A DNA stretch of 64,000 nt from NCBI RefSeq assembly GCF_028453695.1, contig NC_135778.1:10352244-10416243 (forward strand). Reading direction: 5' to 3'. Each line of letters opens with the position of its first letter. Position 1 is the first letter of the stretch. Shown in pieces: positions 23,560 through 34,739 of the stretch. Source of the DNA: Augochlora pura (lineage: Eukaryota; Arthropoda; Insecta; Hymenoptera; Halictidae). Under the pieces are notes generated by a model that saw only the letters and a list, made by a program, of their open reading frames with translations, was not told the origin of the DNA and searched no databases. A program made the translations under genes and the position numbers.

Positions 23560-24400
23560 GATCAATAAACGAAATCCACGACGCGACGACAGCTGGAGTT
23601 TTTCGGGACGGTCGAAGAGCAAAATCTCCGCGAAAGAATCGTTCATTAAATCAGCGGCAGTCGAAGCCAGGGTTGGGGGATCGTTCGAAAACGTCGGTAG
23701 ACGATCCGGTCCGAGGCCAGCGTGGAAACGACGTGGCCGGGTCCCATGCTGCGCTAGGAAGCATATATCCTCCGCTATCTAAATAATTATCGCGGCCATT
23801 ACCATCACGTGGCGTTGTCCGGTGGAACCAACGAGGCGACGTTGCGTCGCGCCCCAAGCCGTAATACGGCCGGGCAATATTATGTATAGTCCTCGCAGCG
23901 CGCCCTCCCTCCCTCTCTCTCTCTCTCTCCTCGTGGGGCACACGTGTGCGTGGTGGACCCGCGTGTGTATCGGAAGAGGAACGCGGTGCTACCGTGTCGG
24001 GAGTGGCGTCGGGTATGACGACCTACCCGCTGTTCTCGACCCGCTCCGTCAAAAGGGAGGAGAGACACGGCCCAACAACGGGGAAACGGATTGGGCTCTT
24101 TCGATTCCCCGGCTACTTGACTACCCACCGCGCCAAACAGGCGATATCCTTTTCCTTCCTCTGCCCTCCGCGAGTCTTATTGATCGCACCACTTACACGG
24201 ACATGTGTCGCGATACTTATCGTAAGTCGTGTATACGCATACCGTGCAACCATGTCCCGTCGCTCAACCGATGCGTCCAGCTGGATCGGATTGCCGGGAA
24301 CCACGCGGTCCCATTTTTACCGACCCGACCACGCTGATTTCGTGTTCACCAACCACGCCGGCTCTTCCGGACGTCCTCCTTCTGCGAGACCTCGTCATAG
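23560..24400. other. GC-rich island without a recognisable gene
   Basis: Several long frames are open at once, including a 211-codon frame at 23946-24581 that begins at GTG. A (CT)n tract at about 23915-23930 crosses them. No domain is seen, so I do not call a gene. Confidence 0.35.
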
Positions 24401-24408
24401 CACGATGA

Positions 24409-24801
24409 TAGACTGTGATGCATTGATAGCAGTTGTGCTCGGAGGACCTCCAACTTCGATGAGCTTCGGGGAAGACATTTTGCTGAGGATCTCGCAGCAG
24501 TGCAAGATTATGGAAGACCGGCAGTGGTTCGTTAGAATAATGGACGAACGCATTGTATATATGATTCATATTTATCACTAAGTAAGCGCTCTGTGAGGGA
24601 AAGACAGGAGTTCGTTTCCATTTGACTATGAGGGACAACATTATTTTGCGAGTTTTGTAGTGAGGTTGGAGAAACATTCCGGAGATCGTAGCATCTTTGT
24701 TACCCTGAAGAAGGATCTTCTTCGGTGTCTTTCTGAACATCGAGTGATCATTAAGACTAGACTTCCTTACTATTTTTATTATCATGTCGGCTTATACGAA
24801 T
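24409..24801 (+). other. Unrecognised open-frame cluster, possible decayed exon
   Basis: From the ATG at 24409 a frame runs to a TAA at about 24582, giving 57 mixed-composition residues (with GEDILLRISQQCKIMEDRQW in the middle) without low complexity. A second plus-strand frame then runs from about 24597 to 24801 and includes HYFASFVVRLEKHSGDRSIF followed by VTLKK. The minus strand is also open at 24264-24785, which weakens the case. I do not recognise the peptide. It could be chance, a non-coding transcript or a dead exon. Confidence 0.18.
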
Positions 24802-25930
24802 AAATATGTTTCTTAACCCTTTTGGAACGTGCACTCTGTCCACCGTGACACTCTCGCTGTACCATGACCACTAAGAAAACGAAGCAGATAGACAAAATCT
24901 TCAAAATCATGTGTTGACTACTTAGTAGAAGATCTGAACTAGCTCTGAAAAGCAATATTTTACTATACGAAAAATAATAATTCCGATTTGACCACATGGT
25001 TGTAGCTATGAGACAATGTTAGCAAATCTACCATTATCCAAAGAGCACAGTATGTATGCGGTGCAACGTTGCGCAATAAAACTGTGCATCCCTTTTATAC
25101 TGAACTGGACAACAGAAGACTTAAAAGAAAATTGACCTGACCAAGGAACTTGGGAGATCTTTTTGATGCAGAATAACCTCATTACGCATATCCAGGCTTC
25201 GTGCAGAAGTCCATGGACATCATATTAGTTCATTGAACTCATCGTTCAGATTGCTCATCTGTAGAGAAGAGGAAGAGCATGCACTTAGCACATGACTTAT
25301 AGTAGCGTCTTAAAGACGTCTTCATGTACCCAGGTAACTGTGAAGTTTCTAATAACGATCCGCGGTTTCCAGGCGGGAGAAAATTTCGCGAGACCGATTC
25401 CTCGAAACTTCGTCGCTCCCTGTGCCCAAGCAGAGAGATCACGGGAGGATTCAAACTAGCAACCCCCGGCAGGATCTATAAAGAGGTCGGAGATCGTAAA
25501 ACAGACGAATTCGTGGTCCCCCCATGGAACGCGTGGGACACGGATACAACATTAGAGGGTATAGAAAATTCCTGTTCACCGTTGGAGGAATATTTAATTC
25601 AGAGGCGACGGGGGCAAGGGGAGAAGACGAAGAAAGAGAAGTGGAGGAGAGGAAGGAGAGGAGAACGCGAGAGGCCTGCGGCGAACGCGTAAAAGAGAGA
25701 AGGTCGCTTCTGAAAGTATCGGAGGTGGCTTCTGGTGGTGCAGGTCGGCCTCGCTGTTCCCTCCCGGCTCGAGGGTAAAGGCACCGCCAATTAGCTCGAA
25801 ATAATGAACGCATTTCGGCGTCTTTTGTTTTGCTTCCGTTCGCCGCCTAGCTAGCTAACAGAGCGCCCGGAGCGAAAGCGTGGCATTACAATGGAGGAGA
25901 GATTCTGTTTCAGAAATTTACCGCGCGCTC

Positions 25931-25960
25931 ACGACGACGACGACGACGACGACGACGACG
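25931..25960 (+). repeat. (ACG)10 microsatellite
   Basis: Ten perfect ACG units, followed by TCGACGTCCG. Confidence 0.95.
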
Positions 25961-26092
25961 TCGACGTCCGTCGCTGGCGACGACAGAGGAACATTACGTG
26001 GCTACCTGCCCTCATCGTCGTAGACGGTTACCCGCGAGCGTAAAAAGAACGCTGCACGTGGAGTTCCGCTCATGCTACCACTCTAAAGAGAG

Positions 26093-26095
<3 letters not shown>

Positions 26096-26122
<27 letters not shown>
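26096..26122 (+). repeat. (GA)13 microsatellite
   Basis: Dinucleotide tract continuing into an impure GAAAGAGGG segment. Confidence 0.95.
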
Positions 26123-26128
<6 letters not shown>

Positions 26129-26570
26129 GGAGAGCTCGTTCTACCCGTTGTCGGCAAATTAACTTTCGCTGGCTCGGCGGCCATGTAACTCGGCCTGCGA
26201 ATCCGAATTCAGTCGGAGCAGCGAAATATTTTCGGTTGTTACGTGATAATTAACGGAGCCTTTTCAGACTACTATCGTTGCGTTCGCGGAGTCGGTGCAC
26301 GGATCGGCAGAAAAATTTCATTCAGCGTGTCCTGAATTTCAATTTAAGCACGCGGCGATAAATGCAAATGCCAACATGCGTTTATAATCGATGCACACAG
26401 GTTTATTATCATTTTATGGGCCCACGGAAATTAATTGACTGCTTTCTCTGACCATTAACATTCCCAATGGGAACCTCACGTTCGTGACATTGTTCTTGTG
26501 ACGTTATTGCCGCGTTGCTATCATCGCGATGACGTACTTCTGAAGATCAGTCTGTGAAAACTGAAATTGA

Positions 26571-26596
26571 AGTTCTACGACTCAAGTCGTAGAACT
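26571..26596. other. Perfect 12-bp inverted repeat with 2-base loop
   Basis: The arms AGTTCTACGACT and AGTCGTAGAACT are perfectly complementary around CA. Followed by AAGTAAAATTTTT. The role is unknown; a transcribed copy would form a short stable stem. Confidence 0.7.
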
Positions 26597-26899
26597 AAGT
26601 AAAATTTTTCTGTAGACCTATCATGCCGGTCTCGCATGTCTTTATTTTCGAATTGTCAAACATAGGACAGAGCGGTTTGTAATAAAAGTGGCGTTTAATG
26701 TTAAAATATAAAGTGAACTTTGCGCTAGACAAAGTTATATCAAACACAGAAATGAAACGTCACTCAAAACAGTTCATTATAAACTGTGAGGTATGATACC
26801 AGTGTCTCGTGTGAGGGAACCAACAAAAGGAAAAAAAAATTAATATTAATAAACAGACAGGCGCAAAAAGGACTACACAGTGTCTACGATGCACAGTGT

Positions 26900-27540
26900 T
26901 CAGCTGAGTTTTCTATCGTCGTCGCATCATGAAGATCGAAAGGAATCGAAATCTATGTGCTTGTTTCGATGAATGTGGTTTCGGGAATCTAGGATTAGAG
27001 ATCGGCGACGTTTAGGATCGCGAAGGGGTGAACGAACGCGCGAAGATGATCTCGGAAAGGAGAGATAGGGACCTCTGTGAACAAGCGAACGCGAGGATCG
27101 CGATTCCGATCGGCACGCATCACGCCCGCTGGAGGGGGATATTAATCTCGACAAAATGCTACTTTCCTACGTTAATTTTCTAGCTTTTGTTCGGCCGTGG
27201 GCGTGCGCGTGGGCGTACAGCCGTGACGAACGAGCACGTGAACGTACACGAACACAAGCGTGAGAAGCCAAGGTTTTTTTAGCGGTTCCCCGAGAGCTCG
27301 TCGCGGGCCCTGGCAATCTTATCTCGATAACAACGTGGCCGATGCCGAAAGAAAGAAATCGCGCGGCGGTGTCGTGTAATATTCCCGTTAACGGCGCGAT
27401 TCGCCTTTCACCTCGCGATAAAGAACGCGTTTGCAACCTCAGCTAGTTGCAACCTCTCCGCGTCAACGACCGGGAATTCCTTCCTCACCCCTAACAGGCT
27501 ATTGTGAACCGCGACTGCGAAATTCAGTTCTTCTATCGCA
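26900..27540. other. GC-rich island without a recognisable gene
   Basis: Arg/Ser-rich frames on the minus strand at 26927-27436 have no domain. Read as non-coding. Confidence 0.35.
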
Positions 27541-27548
27541 TTTTTTTC

Positions 27549-27634
27549 AACCGGTTAACTGTGTTCGACGGGGATACTCGTTACGGATAAGCGGCGGTAT
27601 CTCGTCTAATGACGGGTATACTCGTTAAACTGGT
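27549..27634 (+). mobile_element. MITE family B relic (right part)
   Basis: ACCGGTTAACTGTGTTCGAC, GGATACTCGTTAC and GACGGGTATACTCGTTAAAC match the right half of family B copies, with GC-biased substitutions. The left half is not recognisable. Confidence 0.5.
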
Positions 27635-27639
27635 GACCA

Positions 27640-28091
27640 TTGGCTATTTAAATGGTAATTTTAGATAAAATAAAAACATTTCCAAATTTCAATATGTTTA
27701 GGATATTTTGAGGCCAGGTCAGGATGAGACAAAGAAATAAAATGTATAAATAATTTGAGATAAAATAATGCGTTTCTGTATACACTGGCTTCATCGGGAA
27801 ACATTTTCTGGATTATACTAGGTAGTTCTATAATTTTCAAAATATGCTGTGTGAAATAGTTTTGTATACAGAACAGGTGGAGGTGTTTCGGAAATTTGTA
27901 AGTCGATTTTACTTTTTTTAAAAGACTACTATATATTTGTACTATAGCAGCAATTTGAATTTTTAACCTCAATGTGCACGCTAATAGAAGGCTTCTATTA
28001 TTTGACAATTTGTCGAATACAGACGAATTTGATAATGCAAAAATTCTGTTGAAAGCAATTTTTAGTGTCGTCTCAGAGCACAAAGGGTTAA
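27640..28091 (-). mobile_element. TTAA element related to family J; one end recognised
   Basis: Read on the minus strand, it begins at 28091 with TTAACCCTTTGTGCTCTGAG, then ACGACACTAAAAATTG, resembling the family J end at 59670 (CACCACTAAAATTATT). The other end is not found, so the left limit is arbitrary. A 158-codon minus-strand frame (27661-28137) runs through it with no domain that I recognise. A frame this long in AT-rich DNA is unusual, but it continues past the element end. Confidence 0.35.
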
Positions 28092-28229
28092 TAATAGATT
28101 GCGAAACAGTCTGTCGTCTTTTCATATTCCCGGTCATTATTGAGCGAGGAGGATACGAAGAGTTCAGCTACAGCATAATACAATCGGCTAATTATTTATC
28201 TATAGGAATCATCGTGCAGGTACACTGAA

Positions 28230-28960
28230 TCACGCAGCTCATCCATCTATGTGATTAATGGCGTCCGTCCGCACGCGGTACAATGTACGCTTCGTGTCAG
28301 CACACGCAGTCCATATATCCGTGGCGACCGTAACTTCTTGCCCAACGAAGGCAAGTTTCCTCGTCGTCGGCGCGGCCGAGGCTCAATAGCAAAAATTCTA
28401 ATTTCCTCCAGAGCAAGATCGAGCAATCTCCATCGCCTGGGCCCGGCTCTCAGATCTCCCGATAAAAACGGGTTTCCACACCGTCGGCACACCGCGCCGG
28501 CCCGGGGATCATCGTCTAATTCTCGAGCGTGTCGCTCCGAGGCGATTACACGCGATCACGGCTAAAAGAAGAATAGTCCTCCCGTCCGGCACCGGGGTAA
28601 TAACTTTTGAGGCGACATCGCGCGCCGCGAAATCGTCGCAAGGGCCCTCGTCGGCAGCCCGGGATATTTACGAAGCTGCCGGATGGTCCCTCTTGGCTAA
28701 CAAGACGTGTAAGACGCGAGAACTTTCGTGTTCAAGAACGAAAGTCCTGGCATCGTAATGCCGTGTACGTCGGAGCTTATAAGCCTAAAATGCCGCGGAC
28801 GATATTGGACCTTCGAAATTCTAATTCCGTTTTAAATATCAGGCTGGTTCGATTTCGTATTAGAAAAACGACAAACGCTTAATTAAAACCGGGAACGCGG
28901 ATCTGAAAGGTCAAACCTGGTCGACGGTGAATTCCGGAATAAATAATTGGAGTTTAATTT
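28230..28960. other. GC-rich island without a recognisable gene
   Basis: Arg-rich overlapping frames on both strands, no domain. Confidence 0.35.
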
Positions 28961-29860
28961 GGCTTTCTATCTGAGACTAGGTTCGATAGATCTTCAATCT
29001 TCTTTTATAAACAACGGCTATTTCAGAAGTGTTTTCAATGTATAGAATTTATAGATATATCGCACGTTTTTCTTTCATTGTTTTAGGTGTAAAGTTGATC
29101 GAGTCCATGTTGAGGGTGTTAAGTCAAGTGGAAATCGTTTGGTTTAACTATTTCCATTAATTCTGAACATTAACCAATTAAGACTGCTTGGTTTTTCAGT
29201 CTTATACTATTCCTGATAATTAAAGTTTCTGATTAGACGAATTTCTACGAAATTTACTAAAAATGTTGATTATTATAAAGTGTAAAATAATATTCTTGTA
29301 ACTAAAAATAATGGAGAATTAACAAGAACGTAGTATGAATCAAATAATAATAAAACACAAACTTCTGTCTATTATCAACGACACGCAAGTGAAAACTGTG
29401 CCGTGGAGAACTATTTTCAATTAGCAAAAATACTATAAAAAAGCTTCCGAGCATGATACAAATAAATAACTAATAAATGCGTTAACCTCCGCAAATCATC
29501 ATAACACGGATACTAAAAATTTGCTGCGAAGGTAGATAGGTGTTTTATTCTTGAACTAATTCTGACACCTGATTCATCACATTTTGTCTGCGTGCCCAGA
29601 ATACCACATTTTAATAATTATATTTCTTACACGCAAAGAAATGATAAAATAAAGTAAAAATGCACTACTTAACCGTTACATTCAAGTTTAAAATAATTTC
29701 AAGAAAGCTAGATAGAGTTAAATGTACGATAATGCGACTTAGAAATATCGTCTTATTTTTCATCAGAATGAAAATGAATGAATCAGAAAGCATCCCTAAA
29801 CGCTTCCCATTGATCTTCTTCCAATTACATTCACCGCTGTCGCAATTATAGTTATCTCGA
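28961..29860. other. AT-rich non-coding stretch
   Basis: No transposon end, repeat or convincing frame recognised. Confidence 0.35.
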
Positions 29861-30700
29861 GTATGAAATTAGAGGTCGGAGCATGACGATGAAACAAGCT
29901 AGAGAGAAGAGAGTCCTGAGGAAGGCGGTGGACAGGCGCAGGACGAAGAGCCACGCGAAGGGGCCATGTCCAGGTGAAGGCTGTACGGGGGTTTCGAAAA
30001 AAAGAGTACTCGCGCAACCGTGATCCTCGTTCGCTCGCGAACGGAGAGGGAGGAAACGGGCTACAGGGGGGTTGCGGAGGCAGAAACGAAACGGTAGCGG
30101 ACGAGGAGCGCGGATTAACAATGCCGCAAATACTGGTACCGGCCGTGGAATGCCCGCGAGCGCACACGGCGCATAATTAATACCACGGCTGGCCGGGAGC
30201 ACACGCTGCGCTAGAGAGAGGAGCACCGGAGAAACAAGAGAGACGAAACAGGGAGGGTGGGAGAGAGAGAAAGAGGGAAGGTCTCCGGCTGCAGCGAGCT
30301 GGACCGTGGAATGGCGGAAAGAAAGAAGAAGGGAACCCTGGTGGTACCGGAGGGACCCGACCGGGTTCGGGATGTCCGCGGGGAGGAGATTTATGTGGCT
30401 CCTGATTGAATCGTTCTCACTCGATCGCGCCGCTCGCTTTTTGCCCTACCGAGATTCTCTCCGCGCTCTCTCGCCTCCTCATGCCCCCTCTTGGACCGTC
30501 GTCGCCTTTCTTCCTTCGGCCGATCTACCTTTCTCTCTTTTTCCTATACACCCAACCTTCCGCGGTATGACTACGGCCGGAACGGTTCAAGACTGAGCGG
30601 GTTGTCTACGCTCGAACCCTAGCCCCGTGCGGACCATCCGACCCCTTCCTTTTCGTGCGAATCGAGAGACCTTATTTTATGCGAGTTTAATAGTTGATTG
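29860..30700. other. GC-rich island without a recognisable gene
   Basis: Overlapping frames up to 124 codons on both strands. There is a short impure GA tract at about 30255-30280. No domain. Confidence 0.35.
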
Positions 30701-31154
30701 CGGAATCAAGGGTGAAGAAAATCAGAACACTTACGCGAAGCTTATATTACGGGGTTCCTTAACTTTTTTCGGCGCTACGCTATGTACGACCTCGAGAGTA
30801 TGCTAGATGAAAATCTGCGATATAATGTACGCGAGATAGTGGATGCTATTAACATTCCTAGGATTACGATACAGGATCATTTAATGAAGATGGAAGAACA
30901 TGCATACAGATTCGTAATCTAATGAATGAAAGATGAAAAGGATATGTGTATGAATATGTTATGCATATCAGAAATATGATTTTTCTCTGTGTGAAATAGG
31001 CCAGGTGGCAATAGAATTAAGAATTATTTGTTAATTTAATCGATTTATGTCAATTGGTAAAACATATGGATCACTGGAAAGCGAAGTTGCGATTTGACGC
31101 CAATAATTGATACGAGACAGCAAGCAGACATACCAATCGAGTAAAAGGTATGGA

Positions 31155-31320
31155 TTGCTGGACCTCTAGAAGGTAGCAATCTACCAGAACGACAAATTGC
31201 AGGAAATAAGTGTTTCACATCAAGCGGTACAAAGAATCGCGAATTCTAAAAGTACTGAAAAGTTTAACAGTGGCTCCAATTCGATGGTACAGGACTGTGG
31301 CAACGAAAGCAACGTAATAG
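31155..31320 (+). pseudogene. Probable Tc1-like transposase N-terminal relic
   Basis: About 31161-31202 reads GPLEGSNLPERQIA. After a one-base frame change, about 31204-31239 reads EISVSHQAVQRI, and further on there is a KSTEKFN stretch. This has the form of the paired-like helix-turn-helix of Tc1-family transposases (an ERQIA helix, then a VSHQAVQRI helix). The rest of the enzyme and the terminal repeats are not visible. Called from pattern recognition only. Confidence 0.45.
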
Positions 31321-31379
31321 TCTATCAAATTTGAGGTAAAAATACCAACGCATAAAAAACGTGTGTAACGCAAATTAGA

Positions 31380-31829
31380 TGAAGACAGGGGAACAGAGAT
31401 GAACGTCGAGTCAGCTTCCGTCCGGAATGGGAATGAACGGGGTCGTGAGGTGGGCGAACAAAGGGTGCCCGGCGATAAATTCAGGGAAAAATGCATCGAG
31501 GATGCAAGATCGAGTCGAGTTGCTATCAGGGTCAGGGGGGCCTATTTAAAATCATCGTGGCGCACGCGCGCGGCCCACGGTGGCGCACGGATACCTCGGG
31601 ATTTAAATGAACCCCGGCCGCTGACACTCTAATGCCTCTCGCGATTCGTGGCCCCCGGATCGTTTTTCTTTTCCCCGCGGCCGCGTCATCGCTGACATAA
31701 TTGTGCTCCGCGGTGATGTACGAAGGACGAAGGTGACGTTGATTACGTTCGAGAGGGGAACACGTATATCCACCGTGGAACGCGCTTTCGTAATTCCACG
31801 GGGGGTTGGCGGGGGGAGTAGGGAGAAAA

Positions 31830-31869
<40 letters not shown>

Positions 31870-32550
31870 GGGCCCGCGCGAGCTCTCGGAACCGTTAGCA
31901 GCAATAAAGTTGGCTGGCCTGTCTCCTCGATCACACCTAAACGCTCGCTCAAAGGGGGCTCGCTTATTTGTGGCCGGCAGATAAAATCGCCCGCGCCATT
32001 TTCATAACTCAGCCCGCGGACGGATTGTGAAACGCGGCTGAAACGGAGCGGAGCCGCAACGCTTCTTTGTCGATTTTGGAGCAATCGACACCTAAATCTC
32101 CTGTACAAATCACCTCCGTCGAGTAACGAACGGCCGACCCACAAACACCAAACACGGAAAAGGCCTGTCGATGCTCCGTGCCCGTACGAAAATTAATTAC
32201 AAAGAGATCCGATATCTAAGATCGTCGGAGATAAGGCCTGTCGAATACGCCGGCGATCGAACAATTTTGAAACTCGGTATGAATATTCCTAAGGGGTTTC
32301 TAATTTTATACCGGCGTCGAATTTGTACCGGGTGACTGGGAATTTTGGTGAATCGTAAGACGAAACCCGATTGCGCAAATAGAATGTTAAACGAAACAGA
32401 AATTCTTGGTAACGGTGCTGTATTTGAGGAGTAATGTACGTTTGTTTTTCGAACGATGTCGAATGGGAATTGGATGAAGACAACCGCGACGGGTGAAAGA
32501 GTCGGTTCTTTCGTTTAGAATTCCGACGACTTCTCACGAACATCTAGCAG
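31380..32550. other. GC-rich island with a (GA)17 tract
   Basis: Open frames cross the microsatellite and have no domain. The GC content falls gradually after 32200. Confidence 0.35.
31833..31866 (+). repeat. (GA)17 microsatellite
   Basis: Seventeen perfect GA units. Confidence 0.95.
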
Positions 32551-32559
32551 CGTCAAGTT

Positions 32560-32600
32560 TTAACACTAAACCACGGCACTAAAAATGTGTTGCTTCACAA
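32560..32600 (+). mobile_element. Solitary end resembling the piggyBac relic's terminus
   Basis: TTAACACTAAACCACGGCAC resembles the terminus of the piggyBac relic at 42144 read inward (TTAACACTAAACCAACCGAC). The matching second end was not found, so this is at best a fragment. Confidence 0.35.
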
Positions 32601-32720
32601 CGACGTCATGAATTAATGAGTTGGATTTTTCATCATTTTGGTCATACCGTATGATTGCATTGAGACATTGATTCAGTTACTTCCAATGAAAGAGTTTCTA
32701 TTTCAACAGCTGGAAAATAA

Positions 32721-33033
32721 ACCTAAATCCTTGTACTATGACTTCTTTTAAAACTGAATCGAGTAGTACTTCTTCGTACTTACTAATTTTATCCTAATAA
32801 AATAAATCTAACCCCTTTACTACGATTTCTTTTAAAAATAAGCTGATTAGCATTACTTCGTACTTAATAATTTTGTCGATGAAACGAGAAGATACCTTCG
32901 TTCTTAGATTTTGTCGACAGAGGATGCAAATTTTCTTTCGATTAAGAAGAGATGATTGGCAGTCGTACTTAATTAAGTTACGTACGAATAGTTTGTCACG
33001 AGTCCGACACGTTATTACGGTGCAAGAGCTTAA
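32721..33033 (-). mobile_element. MITE family D, reversed, with duplicated end
   Basis: The main copy spans about 32808-33033. Read on the minus strand it starts TTAAGCTCTTGCACCGTAAT, then GTGTCGGACTCGTGAC and GACTGCCAATCATCTC, and ends with AAAGAAATCGTAGTAAAGGG. The terminal 88 bp are repeated in tandem at 32721-32808 (CTATGACTTCTTTTAAAA against CTACGATTTCTTTTAAAA, both followed by ACTTCGTACTTA). The duplication of one end is unusual. Confidence 0.6.
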
Positions 33034-33455
33034 GTAAGTAAATAAACTTGGTCCTGAACCCTGATCCCCAGAAATCTTCCCGTTCTAGATTTAGCATCGG
33101 CAGTACTCGAAAGCGATCCATCACGGTTCAAGCGTCCCTCGCAGCCATTTCTAAACATCCTGCCCGGAGCAATTCGTCTTTTCCATAATCGTGTCGAGTC
33201 GATGCATCGCGCCGCTCGCATTTGTCCGCGAGAATCGGCTCGGGCCAGGCCGGGCATCAGATAAACCAGCCCCGGGGCCAATTAGAAATCTCGGGGAAGC
33301 ACAGCCGGGCCCGCACGTCAGAGCAAAGTGGAAAGACCGATTAGCGCGACTCGCTGTCAAAACATCCACTCTCGGTCTGGGACACGAAAGGGCCACCCCT
33401 TGTCCCTCGACCGCCTTCGCCGCCCCTGGATCGCGCGAAAGAGTGCACCCCTCTC

Positions 33456-33489
<34 letters not shown>

Positions 33490-34100
33490 TATCTCGCTTC
33501 ATCCTGTTTTTCTCTCTTTGGAGAATCAGCCACCCGTGTGCACTCCCGGCAGTCCATCACTCGAGGTCGGACGGCTGCTGCATCGCGGATGCAGCCGGGG
33601 GGAGGCGGGAGGGCAGGGAGCGCGGCCTGCTCTCCAGCGCATAATATATCGGTTTAAAAGTACCATTTATTTAAATGGCGTTTATACCGGCCCGCCGCGG
33701 AATGAAAAACACAGGCCGCAGACCTGGAAATAATAACGGGGTTAGCAGGGTCCTCGACCAGCCCGGAGAAATGTCCTGCGAGAGAGGACGGCCACGCGGA
33801 TGCAATTGAATCAATCATCCGCGGGAAACGCGATCCTACAACCGCCCGCGACCATGAATTAACCCGCGAGTGCCGCCGCGCTATACACGTCGCCGAGCGG
33901 AAAAACGTCGCGCGGACCGCTTCCGGGATTTTTTATTACCTGCATTTCGAAACTATTTTCGGTGTTCCGGTAATTAACGGCCCACTTCGCGCTTGTTCTA
34001 CCTCATTCCCTCCCCCTGCCTCGAAATTATGGACGTAGATCCGTGGGACATATTTGCACTTTATTATAGTCGAGGCAGCATCTACTGATACATCGCCGAA
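33034..34100. other. GC-rich island with a (CT)14 tract
   Basis: Overlapping frames (up to 180 codons) cross the CT tract, giving a Ser-Leu repeat. No domain. Confidence 0.4.
33459..33486 (+). repeat. (CT)14 microsatellite
   Basis: Fourteen CT units, the reverse complement of the GA tracts elsewhere. Confidence 0.95.
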
Positions 34101-34303
34101 CCATGGATCCTAGGGATTTACGAGGCACGTTGGAGACGTTGATGTTGAAGATTTAATCGTTTTCTCGTGATACAAGCATCTGGTACTATGACCATTCTAA
34201 CTTTATTGTTAATAAATTTGGCGTGGCAACATTAGCAAACTATCTTCGACGCTATTCCGGTCTTTGACGTTGGAATAAAATTCTGTTCTCTCGTTAGCAA
34301 TAG

Positions 34304-34530
34304 TTAAGCCATTATGCTATAAAAATCAATTAGACTCGTGATAAAGGTTTCATACAGGATCTACTAAATATGAATGTCATCTATAAATTGAAACGAACTT
34401 GTATTCTTCATTTATCGAAATTTAAGAATAGAAGTAAACGAAGATATATGAAGTACATTTCTATGTAGAAAACTGTTAAAGACGAATAGAGTAGTGTAGT
34501 CGATTATTATAAGCTAACCAGTTGCCTTTA
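34304..34530 (+). mobile_element. MITE family D copy
   Basis: Begins TTAAGCCATTATGCTATAAA, then TTAGACTCGTGAT and ATCTACTAAATATGAATGTC. The core TTTATCGAAATTTAAGAATA matches family D copies. The right end is decayed, so its limit is approximate. Confidence 0.5.
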
Positions 34531-34739
34531 GTTTGTTCTCGAGCATAATTAACAGTATTTTTATGGAAAAATAAAAAAATAAAAAAATATAAAGATATTT
34601 ATGCTGTCCAAGTTATTTGTTCATCCCATAGTACCCGGCTGCACTATCCTAACTGCTAACCCAAGTAACTGTGAAAGACACTAAATACAAATTTTCTATT
34701 CCTTCTAAGAAACCTTGAAGATTGTAAATATTCTACTCG

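Larger units (their letters stand above)
25330..26560. other. GC-rich island, purine-rich, with microsatellites
   Basis: About 25590-25715 is strongly purine-rich on the plus strand. The (ACG)10 and (GA)n tracts follow. Frames are Glu/Arg or Ser/Leu low complexity and I see no domain. Confidence 0.4.

Noticed and set aside
23946..24581. 211-codon plus-strand frame
   Set aside because: Starts at GTG, overlaps other long frames in a GC-rich island, and has no recognised domain. Only its ATG-started 3' part (24409 on) is kept as a weak candidate.
24814..24870. TTAACCCTTTTGGAACGTGC, possible TTAA element end
   Set aside because: No inverted partner end could be located downstream.
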